A stretch of 64,000 bases of DNA from contig NZ_BCNB01000001.1 of assembly GCF_001485575.1 (NCBI RefSeq), forward strand, positions 186,001 through 250,000. Direction: 5' to 3'. Source of the DNA: Haloarcula sp. CBA1127. GTDB lineage: Archaea; Halobacteriota; Halobacteria; Halobacteriales; Haloarculaceae. The position numbers and the translations under genes were made by a program. This document shows positions 1 to 9,901 of this stretch, piece after piece; position 1 is the first letter of the stretch, and each line of letters starts with the position of its first letter. The notes beneath the pieces were generated by a model. That model ran no database searches, was not told the origin of the DNA, and saw only the letters and a list, made by a program, of their open reading frames with translations.

Positions 1-1354
1 ACTGCTTGGGCACTGTCGCCGAGGACGTGGCGTAGATCATCTTCTTGCCCTGTTCGAGGATACCCTCCTTCTCGACGCCTGACCCAGCCATGAACCCTGG
101 CGTATCACAGAGATACAACAGCGGGACATTGTAGGCGTCACAGGTCCAGATGAACTGAGCGGCTTTCTCCGCCGCGTCTGGGAAGATGGCCCCCGCTCGC
201 TGGGCTGGCTGATTGGCGATGACTCCAACCGGACGGCCGTCTATCCGGGCAAACGACGTGATGATCTCCTTGCCGTACTCGGGCCGGAGTTCGAGCGTCG
301 ATCCGGCATCGACGACCCGCTCGATCACGTCGAACATATCATAGCCCTTGTTGGGCTTCTCTGGGACGACGGAATCGATACCCTCCGGCGAGCGCTTCGG
401 GGCTGTCCCGCTGGTCTGTGGTGGGTCTTCGTCGGCATTGTCGGGCAGATAGCCGATGAGTTTCGCGACGAGTTCGCGGGCGTGTTCCTCGTCGTCGGCG
501 ATGAGGTCCGCACTCCCGGAGTGCTGTGCGTGTACGTCAGGGCCGCCAAGCTCTTCGAGGCTGATCTCTTCGCCGGTGACCATTTCGACCATCCGGGGGC
601 TGGCGATCGCCATTGCGCTCATATCCCGGACCATAACGGTGAAATCCGCGAAAACTGGCGTGTAGGCCGCGCCGGCGATACAGGGACCGTACAGCACACA
701 GATCTGCGGGACTCGCCCAGAGAGCATCGAGTGGTTGTAGTAGAACTTCCCGATCCCTTCGCGGTTGGCGAAAAAGCCCGTCTGCTGGTCGATACGGCCG
801 CCCGAGGAGTCCATCAGATACAGCACCGGTCGCCCGGTTTTCAGTGCCCGCTGTTGCATCCGGAGGAACTTCTCGACACCCTTTGCGGCCATGCTGCCGC
901 GTTTGACCGTGTAATCGTTGGCCATGAAATGCAGGTCACGGCCCTCGAACTCCGCGGCCCCCGTGATGAGCCCGTCGGCCGGAAGCTGGTCGTCGGCGTC
1001 GAACTCCGCAAATTTCCCGTCCTCGAACAGGAAATCGTCACCGAACCACAGGTCGATACGGTCCCGGACAAACAGCTTGCCCTCCTCAGGTAACTGCTCT
1101 TTGTACTTTTCCGGCCCACCTTCGAGAATCTCTTCAATCTCCTCGCGCAGGGTCTCTTCGCGTTCAGTCGGGCCAAGGTCGTCGTCGATCGGTTCCGTGG
1201 ATTCGTCTCGCCGATCGCCGTCATACGTGGCACTGCTGACCGATTTGCCGCTGTCGACAACGAGGGTAATGTCGTCCTCGAAGTGTGTCGCCAGCGCCTC
1301 GGCAATGGCCTGTGCTTCCGATTCGGTCGCGTCGTCTGAAATTCTGACTTGCAT
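1..1354 (-). CDS. Acyl-CoA carboxylase, carboxyltransferase subunit (3' part missing)
   Basis: This is the carboxyltransferase (beta) subunit of a biotin-dependent acyl-CoA carboxylase, which moves CO2 from carboxybiotin to an acyl-CoA in the cytoplasm. The frame is open from ATG at 1354 to the window edge, giving 451 codons of a protein family usually 510-590 residues long; the C-terminus is lost. Both crotonase-like halves are visible: the N-terminal half has the SSGGR and CIAGAAYTP segments and LGGPDVHAQHSG, and the C-terminal half has LYLCDTPGFMAGSGVEK. The start lies 2 bases after the stop of the biotin carboxylase gene, and a GGAGG in the end of that gene is well placed for ATG 1354. 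The substrate (propionyl-, methylcrotonyl- or another acyl-CoA) cannot be read from sequence; the dehydrogenase and ligase upstream suggest branched or short acyl chains. Confidence 0.9.
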   Translation of the reverse strand, partial: MQVRISDDATESEAQAIAEALATHFEDDITLVVDSGKSVSSATYDGDRRDESTEPIDDDLGPTEREETLREEIEEILEGGPEKYKEQLPEEGKLFVRDRIDLWFGDDFLFEDGKFAEFDADDQLPADGLITGAAEFEGRDLHFMANDYTVKRGSMAAKGVEKFLRMQQRALKTGRPVLYLMDSSGGRIDQQTGFFANREGIGKFYYNHSMLSGRVPQICVLYGPCIAGAAYTPVFADFTVMVRDMSAMAIASPRMVEMVTGEEISLEELGGPDVHAQHSGSADLIADDEEHARELVAKLIGYLPDNADEDPPQTSGTAPKRSPEGIDSVVPEKPNKGYDMFDVIERVVDAGSTLELRPEYGKEIITSFARIDGRPVGVIANQPAQRAGAIFPDAAEKAAQFIWTCDAYNVPLLYLCDTPGFMAGSGVEKEGILEQGKKMIYATSSATVPKQ

Positions 1355-1356
1355 AC

Positions 1357-3140
<1,784 letters not shown>

Positions 3141-3141
<1 letters not shown>

Positions 3142-4307
3142 TAGTAGGATCGTGGGAAGCCGAGGTGCTGCCCGATATGGTTGTACGCCATCTGCTGGGA
3201 AACCGGGGCCAGCCGCGTCAGGTTGATTTCACGCCACCAGCGCTCGACGTCGTACTCCTTCGCGTAGCCCCAGCCGCCAAACGCCTGCATCGATTGTTTG
3301 ACCGCTTCGATGCCAGCACTGACGGCCGTCGCCTTCGCGACGTTTGTCTCGTATCCACACTCTTCGCCCTGGTCGTAGAGCCATGACGCCTTCTCACGCA
3401 TGAGCGCCGCCGTTTCCATGCGGGCGTACGCTTTTGTAATCGGGAACGAGACCGCCTGATGGCTCCCGACAGGCGCGCCAAACACCTCCCGGTCGCTAGC
3501 GTACTCGATAGCAGTGTCGGCGGCTAGCTTCCCGATACCGGTCCCGGCGGCGGCAAAGCCGATGCGTTCCGGGTTCAGCATATCGACCAGGGTCCACCAG
3601 CCGTCGTCTTCCTCGCCCAGCAGGTTCTCCTCGGGGACCCGAACGTCCTCGATGAAGACTTCACAGGACTTCGAATAGTTGATGCCGTGTTTGGGAATCG
3701 GAGACACGTCGATGTTGGGGTCGTCCATATCGACGATGAACAGGCTTATGCCGTCAGTCCCGCGCTCGACCTCGTCACGTGGGGTCGTGCGCGTGACGAG
3801 AATCATATTGTCGGCTCGGTCGGCAAAGGTAATCCAGGCCTTGTTCCCGTTCAGCACGTACTCATCGCCGTCTTTCTCGGCACGGGTTGCGACGTTCAGC
3901 GTATTTGTCCCGGCTTCGGGCTCTGTGATACCGATAGAGAAGTTTCGCTTGCCGTTGGCGATGTCCGGCAGATAGATCCGCTTCTGCGCCTCGGTCCCGT
4001 TCTCGCTGATACCGACAGCGGCCATGCCGGCGGTGAGCACCAGATACCAGGTGCCCGCCATGCCACAGCCTTCGGCACAGAGCGTCTCCATGACCAGCCC
4101 CATTTCCTGTATGCCCATCCCGGCCCCTTCGTACTCCGGCGGGACCAGCAGGCCGTGGAAGCCAGCTGCAGCCAGTTCGTCCCAGAACTCCTCTCCGAAC
4201 TCGCCTGCTTCTTCTTTCTCGCGCCAGTACTCCGGTCCGTACTCGGCCGCCACGTCCGCTGCGGTCGACCGAATCATCGAGCGTTCCTCTGTAGCTTCGA
4301 AATTCAT
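3141..4307 (-). CDS. Acyl-CoA dehydrogenase
   Basis: This FAD-dependent enzyme of 388 residues oxidises an acyl-CoA to the 2-enoyl-CoA and passes electrons to an electron-transfer flavoprotein. The family pattern is clear: [10 protein letters not shown] near 126-135 (flavin/substrate loop), [14 protein letters not shown] (153-166), and a helical C-terminal domain with [18 protein letters not shown]. The position where medium-chain enzymes carry the catalytic Glu (EGT motif) reads LAPVSQ here. A Glu is instead found at residue 247 in [11 protein letters not shown], the position used by isovaleryl- and long-chain enzymes. I therefore infer an isovaleryl-type active site. The gene lies 45 bases after the acyl-CoA synthetase and overlaps the biotin carboxylase gene by one base, so it supplies the middle step of one operon. 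Confidence 0.92.
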
Positions 4308-4352
4308 TGTGGTTGTGTATGCGTTGGCGTTCGTACTGCTTGATACCCTGTG

Positions 4353-6035
4353 TCAGGACTCGACTTCAGCTTCTGCTTCGGCGTCGTCGTGGAGCTCGGT
4401 TCGGCGGATCTTTCCAGTCACGGTCTTGGGCAGTTCCTCACGGAACTCGATTTCGCGCGGGTACTCGTGTGCTGAGAGTTCCTCCTTCACGTAGCTCTGG
4501 ATGTCGTCTTTGAGGGGGTCAGACGGCTCCGCGTCCTCGCTCGGCACAACATAGGCCTTGACGATGTTCCCCCGCGCTTCGTGAGGTTTGGGCACGACGG
4601 CCGCCTCAGCGACCGCTTCGTGTTCCCCCAGCGAGCTCTCGACCTCGAACGGCCCGATGCGGTAGCCCGAAGAGAGGATCACGTCGTCTGCCCGTCCCTC
4701 GAACCAGAAATACCCGTCTTCGTCCTTGTGTGCCAGATCGCCCGAGAGATACCATTTCCCGTCTGGACCGTCGATGAACGCCCGCTGGGTTTTCTCGGGC
4801 TTGTTCCAGAACTCGGCGAAGAAACACGGGTACTCGCCCCGCTGTGCGATCTCGCCCGTTTCGCCGGGTTCCAAGACCTCACCGCTCTGTGGGTCAACGA
4901 TATCCGCCTCGATTCCGGGGAGTGGCCTTCCCATTGACCCGGGTCTGAGTTCCATCGTTGGGTAGTTGTTGATAATCATGTTCCCGGTCTCAGTCTGCCC
5001 GTACGTATCGAGGATCGTGACACCGAGTTCGTCCTCTCCCCACTCGACGACGCCAGCACTGAGTGGTTCGCCGATAGAGAGCGCGTGCCGTAAATCGAGG
5101 TCGACATCGGCAAGCACGTCTTCGTTTTCCCGAAGCATCCGGTACGCTGTCGGAACCGAAAACAGGACGCTGATCGGGTATTCGTCGAGCAGGGCGGCCC
5201 ATTCGTCGGTGTCGAACTCGCCCTCGTACGTGAACAGCGACGCACCCCAGAACCAGGCACCAAGTGTGTTGATTGCCCCGGTCAGCCAGCCGAGGTCGCC
5301 GGTCGACCAGTACAGGTCGCCGTCCTGAAGATCCACGGCGTATTTCTGCGTTGCCGCGACACCGGCGATCCAGCGCTGTTTGTGGAGGACGCCCTTTGCA
5401 AGCCCGGTCGTCCCCGAAGTGTAGTACAGCAGTGCATCGTCCTCCCCGCTGGTCTCGGCAACCTCGTAGGCAGTGCTCGCGCCGTCAAGCGCGGTATTGA
5501 AAACCACGTCATCGGCGGGTGCGCCGCCACCGCGGTCAACGGTAATCACGTGTTCGACCGCGGGCGCATCGTTCAGTGCGTCTTCGACCGTGTCCCGGTT
5601 GTCAGTCGTGGTGACGACGACCTTCGCGTCACAGTCGTCCAGACGGTACGAGATCCCATCGGGCCCGAACCGCTCGTTGACGCTCCCCCAGACAGCGCCG
5701 TGTTTGAGCGTTCCGACCAGCGCCACGTAGTGCTCGGGGATTCGAGGCATATACGAGAAGACCCGGTCGCCCTGCGCAACCCCGAGGTCGTCAAGGACGT
5801 TGGCAAACTGGCTTGAGCGGTCAGCAAGCTCCCAGAACGTCATTTTCGACAGCTCTCCGTCGGTCCCGACCTGATAGAGTGCGACCTGTCCCCGGTCGGT
5901 CGCGTGTCGGTCGGCAACTTCGTGCCCGATGTTCAGGTCGTTCGGTGCGTCCCAGTCCGCCGCCGCGTAGATATCGTCCCAGGAGAACTCGTTCCGCGCT
6001 GTGTCGTAATCCGGGAGGTTGTGGCTGGTGACCAT
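4353..6035 (-). CDS. Acyl-CoA synthetase (AMP-forming)
   Basis: This ANL-superfamily ligase of 560 residues activates a carboxylic acid with ATP and CoA through an acyl-adenylate. The ATP loop YYTSGTTGLAKG is at 204-215, the TYGQTETGN motif near 344, and the YLSGD motif lies in the C-terminal third. The C-terminal catalytic lysine is in TVTGKIRRTEL (Lys542). The general build resembles acetyl/propionyl-CoA synthetase-like enzymes of haloarchaea, but chain preference cannot be read from sequence. It is the first gene of the minus-strand operon with the dehydrogenase and both carboxylase subunits. Two perfect palindromes lie just upstream (6048-6064 and 6077-6094), so the operon is probably regulated at this point. 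ATG at 6035 follows a GTTATAC box by about 30 bases, consistent with a leaderless transcript. Confidence 0.92.
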   Translation of the reverse strand: MVTSHNLPDYDTARNEFSWDDIYAAADWDAPNDLNIGHEVADRHATDRGQVALYQVGTDGELSKMTFWELADRSSQFANVLDDLGVAQGDRVFSYMPRIPEHYVALVGTLKHGAVWGSVNERFGPDGISYRLDDCDAKVVVTTTDNRDTVEDALNDAPAVEHVITVDRGGGAPADDVVFNTALDGASTAYEVAETSGEDDALLYYTSGTTGLAKGVLHKQRWIAGVAATQKYAVDLQDGDLYWSTGDLGWLTGAINTLGAWFWGASLFTYEGEFDTDEWAALLDEYPISVLFSVPTAYRMLRENEDVLADVDLDLRHALSIGEPLSAGVVEWGEDELGVTILDTYGQTETGNMIINNYPTMELRPGSMGRPLPGIEADIVDPQSGEVLEPGETGEIAQRGEYPCFFAEFWNKPEKTQRAFIDGPDGKWYLSGDLAHKDEDGYFWFEGRADDVILSSGYRIGPFEVESSLGEHEAVAEAAVVPKPHEARGNIVKAYVVPSEDAEPSDPLKDDIQSYVKEELSAHEYPREIEFREELPKTVTGKIRRTELHDDAEAEAEVES

Positions 6036-6047
6036 ACACCGCTCGGA

Positions 6048-6064
6048 ATACCGGATTCCGGTAT
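6048..6064. promoter_or_regulatory. Palindromic operator candidate next to the acyl-CoA operon start
   Basis: ATACCGGATTCCGGTAT is a perfect dyad with 8-base arms and a 1-base centre. It lies 13-29 bases upstream of the acyl-CoA synthetase ATG and overlaps the likely TATA/start region (GTTATAC, about 6061-6067 on the minus strand). A dimeric repressor bound here would block transcription initiation. Confidence 0.55.
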
Positions 6065-6076
6065 AACTGTATCGGT

Positions 6077-6094
6077 TATTTTTTGCAAAAAATA
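6077..6094. promoter_or_regulatory. Second palindrome in the acyl-CoA operon promoter
   Basis: TATTTTTTGCAAAAAATA is a perfect 18-base dyad immediately upstream of the likely TATA box of the acyl-CoA synthetase operon. It lies in an AT-rich stretch of roughly 100 bases (about 6065-6165). It could be an activator site or part of an A-tract promoter. Confidence 0.45.
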
Positions 6095-6205
6095 TATTGT
6101 ATGTATTTCATTTCTGTTTCCTATGTAGGTATTATTCGGACTCAGTAAGGTGAAAACAGATCTGATTACAACATATTTGAAGATATATACATTCGAGAGA
6201 CATAT

Positions 6206-7609
6206 TCAATCAGGCGATTCGTTTTCAGTCGTCTCTCCGGGAGCGGTGGCGAGTTCGTCCCACAGGACACGAGCTACGTCGCGGACGTCGTTCGGGAACG
6301 AATTCTCGAACGTGACTCGCGGCGCGATGTAGGTTTCCTTCCAGCGTGGGTCCCACGCTGCGTTCACGTACAGGCGCGACCCGGTCGCGTTGTCTTGTCG
6401 ATAGTGAGGGCGTGTCGCTGCCGGTGCATCCGGTTCGCTGAACGTCCAGTCGCGGGCCGGGTGAGATTTCAGCCAGATATCGGCCAGAACGCGGCCGAAG
6501 TCCTGTGGCGGAACGTCTGCGTCGACGATGACGACTGTGTCGAAAAGCGACGAGAACGAAAAGAGGATATTCGCGAGTTGCCACTCGAAGCCGCCATAGA
6601 GCACGTCACTCGCCACGAAACAGATCCCGAGTTCAGCTTCTGCCGGCAACATAATCCATTCGACTGGCGAGATGCCCCAGTAGTTGTTGAGCCGATGATA
6701 GAGTGCTGCGGCGGTCGCGAGCCCCGTGAGACGGGTGTCATCCGCGAGTGGACGACCGACGGGAGAGATGGGGATGACCGGGTTTTCAGTAGTGCGGACG
6801 CGCTCTACCGACAGCGAGAGCGGGCCGCTCTCGACGACATACTCCCAGCCCTCTCGACGGTCGGAGCGGAAGTCCGGCTGGCGGTCCACGACCGTCGTCT
6901 CCATGACGACCTCCGTCGCACTCGGGACGAGTCCGCCGTTGGTCGGGACGAGCGGGATGGTTCCGGCCACCCCACAGGACTGGATCGGCGTAGCAGTTTG
7001 CTCGGTGACAGCGAGCAGGTATGCCGTCGTGATCGCCGCCGGTGGCACGCCGAGCGCTATCGCCATCGTCGTCCCTTCACCGACAAGCGACGACAGAGGG
7101 TCCGGAACACGCACTCTGAGCGTGTCGCCACCCACGACCGAGCCGTGAACCGGTGCCCAGTGTGTGCCGTCAGCGGTCGAGACCGAGGCGACGCCGAGCG
7201 TCACTGCAGGCCACGTATCGGTTTCGCCCTGCGGGAACTGCAGGTCCTGTGCGTCGATATCTGTCCCCGAGGCCGCCTGGCCCGTGTACGTCGGTTCCGG
7301 ATTCTCGCCGACCGGGCCGAGAGTGCTGATTGTCTCTAGTAGCTCAACGAGCGTGGCTTCCGGATTGAGTCCGAGCCCGAGCGACAGCCGCGACCACGGT
7401 CTAGCCTCGCGCTGCTGGGTCTGGTCCGGGCCGCTGAACACACCGCTAACTAGATCAGTGCCGGCTGATCGCTGGAATCGAAGTGCCGGCCCACTCGCAC
7501 GGAGCGCCTCCGCTGCAAGCACGTCAACCGGGACCTCGAACGGGCCGTCGAGTCGGACGAGGTCGTCGTCGCCGGCCAGTCCGCGGACGTACTGCGTGAA
7601 CGGTATCAC
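6206..7609 (-). CDS. UbiD-family decarboxylase-like protein, divergent
   Basis: This 467-residue protein is distantly related to UbiD-type (prenylated-FMN) decarboxylases. It keeps the overall order of the fold, with AIALGVPPAAITTAYL, GTIPLVPTNGGLVPSATEVVME, NNYWGISPVEWIMLP and DTVVIVDADVPPQDFGRVLADIW matching family blocks. The stretch that should hold the catalytic E-G-P-[FY]-G-[ED] motif reads REGWEYVVES, so the usual acid/base pair is not intact. It overlaps the canonical UbiD gene by 4 bases (ATGA), so the two are co-translated. It may be a non-catalytic or altered subunit of a heteromeric decarboxylase, as in phenylphosphate carboxylase with its two UbiD-like subunits; that comparison is inference. 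No UbiX (prFMN synthase) is visible in the window. Confidence 0.75.
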   Translation of the reverse strand: MIPFTQYVRGLAGDDDLVRLDGPFEVPVDVLAAEALRASGPALRFQRSAGTDLVSGVFSGPDQTQQREARPWSRLSLGLGLNPEATLVELLETISTLGPVGENPEPTYTGQAASGTDIDAQDLQFPQGETDTWPAVTLGVASVSTADGTHWAPVHGSVVGGDTLRVRVPDPLSSLVGEGTTMAIALGVPPAAITTAYLLAVTEQTATPIQSCGVAGTIPLVPTNGGLVPSATEVVMETTVVDRQPDFRSDRREGWEYVVESGPLSLSVERVRTTENPVIPISPVGRPLADDTRLTGLATAAALYHRLNNYWGISPVEWIMLPAEAELGICFVASDVLYGGFEWQLANILFSFSSLFDTVVIVDADVPPQDFGRVLADIWLKSHPARDWTFSEPDAPAATRPHYRQDNATGSRLYVNAAWDPRWKETYIAPRVTFENSFPNDVRDVARVLWDELATAPGETTENESPD

Positions 7610-9111
7610 TGTGACTGTTCCTCCCGCTCATCGAGTTGGTCGAATCGTGCGGCGTCCAGTCCCGCTTCGACCAGCCGTTCCTGCGCTTGCTTCCGTGTTT
7701 CTGTGGTCGCCGTCGTCTCCGCCGCGTCACCGTCGGTCGTTGCGTCGATGTAGGCTTTGGCCGTCTTCGCCTTCGAAGTCCCCACATCCGCACTGCCCTT
7801 TTCGTCTGGCGTCTGGTAGATGTTGAGCGGGACTTTCGGCATCCGCTCGACACCGAACTGGTGGAAGTCGGCGTCCGGATCGGCCTCAAGTGCGATGGCC
7901 GTCAACACTGCCCGCGGGTCAAGTGGGTCGACAGCAGCGTCGACAAATACGAAGAAGTCGATGTGGAGCATCCCCCACGTCGTGAAGATAAAGTTCGCCA
8001 GTTCGTGGAGATATCCCGGATACGGTCGGTCCGTCGCGATGACCCAGACGGTGCGGGAGGTGAAACGCCACGGGACCGCCATCGAAACGTCGAATCCGGC
8101 GGCTCGGAGTCCAACGGTCGCGTCGGGGCCGGCTGCGACGAGTCGGAGTGTACTCGTCGAGTTCTGTCCGTATCCGACACCGCTCCCTTCGACGCAAAAC
8201 GGTAGCCGCGGTTCGTGGCGGTGGGTGATCGCATCGACCTCGAACACCGGCATGGAGCGTCGCGGGCCGTTCATGTAGCCGAAGTAGTCGCCAAACGGTC
8301 CCTCATCAAGCCGGTCGTCGGGTCGAACGTGCCCTTCGAGAACTAGCTCGGCCGTCGCCGGGACGTACAAGTCATTGGTTTCGCACTGGACGAGGTCCAC
8401 AGGCGCGTTTTTCAGGCCGCCCGCGAAGGCCGCTTCGCTCCGCCCTGTCGGAATCCACATATCCGCGGTACACTCGACAGTGGGTTCGGCACCGATGACG
8501 ACCGCGACTGGCATCGGTTCGCCCCGGGGTTCGTAGTCGTAGTAGTAGCGGTTGGGAACCTGCTCACCGGCCAGTAACAGCAGACTGGCCTGGGAGCCGT
8601 CGTGGATCATCATGCGGTGGCTCGACCACGTCCCCCACTCCGTGTCGGGGTCCGGTGCGACGATGGTGTGGTGATTCGAGTACCGTCCCCCGTCGCCCTC
8701 GTGGATATATGGCCACGGGAACGACAGGAGGTCGACCTCGGTTCCCGTCCGCACTGTTTCTTTGCAGGGGGCCTCGTTGCTTGGGACAGTTCGGGGCGCT
8801 TTCGGCGCGTTGAGGCGATCGATCACTCGGTCGTAGTACGTACGGCCCGAAAGGCCAGTTGGGAGTCCCAGCGCGCGGGCGAAGTGATCCCAGGGGCGCG
8901 TCTGGGGGCCGCGGTACGGATCGCCAACCAGTTTCGACTCCGTCTCTAGCCCCGCGATGGACTCGAACACCGGAATCGGGCCGTCACGGATATTGGCAAG
9001 CATCGTCGCTGCACTTGCTTCGAGGTCCCACGACACCGGTTGGTCGAAGGACCGAAGCCAGCCAGTCGTGTCGAGCAAATCGAGGTACTCGCGGAGCGAA
9101 TTGACTGCCAT
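7606..9111 (-). CDS. UbiD-family decarboxylase
   Basis: This 501-residue protein resembles the UbiD family of prenylated-FMN-dependent, non-oxidative (de)carboxylases that act on aromatic or unsaturated acids. The hallmark EGPFGDYFGYM motif is at 270-280, with Glu270 and Asp275 in the positions of the catalytic acidic pair. Further family blocks are LREYLDLLDTTGWL at the N-terminus, WSSHRMMIHDG near 162-172 (candidate cofactor arginine 166), GAEPTVECTADMW near 208-219 and LVLEGHV near 257-263. A Lys/Thr/Ala-rich tail follows residue 430. It starts 3 bases after a small 164-residue gene and overlaps the divergent UbiD-like gene downstream, forming a three-gene operon. The substrate is unknown. 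Confidence 0.88.
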   Translation of the reverse strand: MAVNSLREYLDLLDTTGWLRSFDQPVSWDLEASAATMLANIRDGPIPVFESIAGLETESKLVGDPYRGPQTRPWDHFARALGLPTGLSGRTYYDRVIDRLNAPKAPRTVPSNEAPCKETVRTGTEVDLLSFPWPYIHEGDGGRYSNHHTIVAPDPDTEWGTWSSHRMMIHDGSQASLLLLAGEQVPNRYYYDYEPRGEPMPVAVVIGAEPTVECTADMWIPTGRSEAAFAGGLKNAPVDLVQCETNDLYVPATAELVLEGHVRPDDRLDEGPFGDYFGYMNGPRRSMPVFEVDAITHRHEPRLPFCVEGSGVGYGQNSTSTLRLVAAGPDATVGLRAAGFDVSMAVPWRFTSRTVWVIATDRPYPGYLHELANFIFTTWGMLHIDFFVFVDAAVDPLDPRAVLTAIALEADPDADFHQFGVERMPKVPLNIYQTPDEKGSADVGTSKAKTAKAYIDATTDGDAAETTATTETRKQAQERLVEAGLDAARFDQLDEREEQSQ

Positions 9112-9114
9112 CAG

Positions 9115-9609
9115 TCACTCCTGTTTTTCGAGGACGCGCCTCAGTGGGTCGTCGTCGAGTTCGCGGCGGACCTCCGCGTAGGCGTCAAGCAGGGCCGGTC
9201 GTTCTGTGGCGAGGTGGTCGAACGCGATCTCGCGAAGCGCATCAGACGTTGACTCGTACTCGCCAGTCTCGACGAGATACTGCAAGAGAACCTTCAGATC
9301 GTCGGACCGGGTGTTGAGGATGTTCGACGCCGTCTCCTGTTCGGCCGCCAGATGGGTCACCAGCTCCTGATCGAGACCGGTCGCATCAGTCTCGTCGAGC
9401 AATTCGACGTATCTGGTCTCGCTGACGCTCTCGTGTGGTCCAGCGACGATTGTTAGCGGTTCCGGGTCAGTGAGCGCATCGGGCTCCTTGGCAATCCGAA
9501 CGCGTGCCTCGAAAATGCGTTTCGTTTGGGCATCCGTGATCTGTAGTGTGGTTTCTGTCTGTGCTTCCTCGGGGAGATGGTCTGCTGACGTGATGTAGTG
9601 GCTCGACAT
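9115..9609 (-). CDS. Hypothetical protein, first gene of UbiD operon
   Basis: This is an acidic 164-residue protein that I do not recognise. There is no signal peptide, membrane segment or cysteine motif. The N-terminal half looks beta-rich (TTLQITDAQTKRIFEARVRIAKEP, PLTIVAGP). The C-terminal half looks helical, with ALREIAFDHLATERPALLDAYAEVRRELDDDPLRRVLEKQE. Its stop lies 3 bases before the UbiD decarboxylase start, so it is co-transcribed and plausibly a small accessory subunit, as small extra subunits occur in some multi-subunit UbiD carboxylases (inference). An ACATATATG element about 55 bases upstream of the ATG (near 9665) is the likely TATA box. Confidence 0.7.
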   Translation of the reverse strand: MSSHYITSADHLPEEAQTETTLQITDAQTKRIFEARVRIAKEPDALTDPEPLTIVAGPHESVSETRYVELLDETDATGLDQELVTHLAAEQETASNILNTRSDDLKVLLQYLVETGEYESTSDALREIAFDHLATERPALLDAYAEVRRELDDDPLRRVLEKQE

Positions 9610-9901
9610 TACCTGCCCTCAGTTGTTTTGCTGATGTTCTTAGCAAGCTCTTGTCCCAATGGCATATATGTACCGTCGTCAGTCCACCGTTTCACTGACC
9701 CGTACATCCCGGGCACAGTTTGTCGCTCGAATGGCCACCTGTGTGAACTGAAACGTACGGATCACCAGTGTCGAGAGCATATCAGGAAGTATGTGCTTAT
9801 ACAAGACAATATAATGTTTCCTTCAGTTATATATGCCACTTGATCGAAGCCAGAGTATGCACTGCCAATTGACGCGACTCAGCCGTTTTTCGCTTCGATA
9901 G

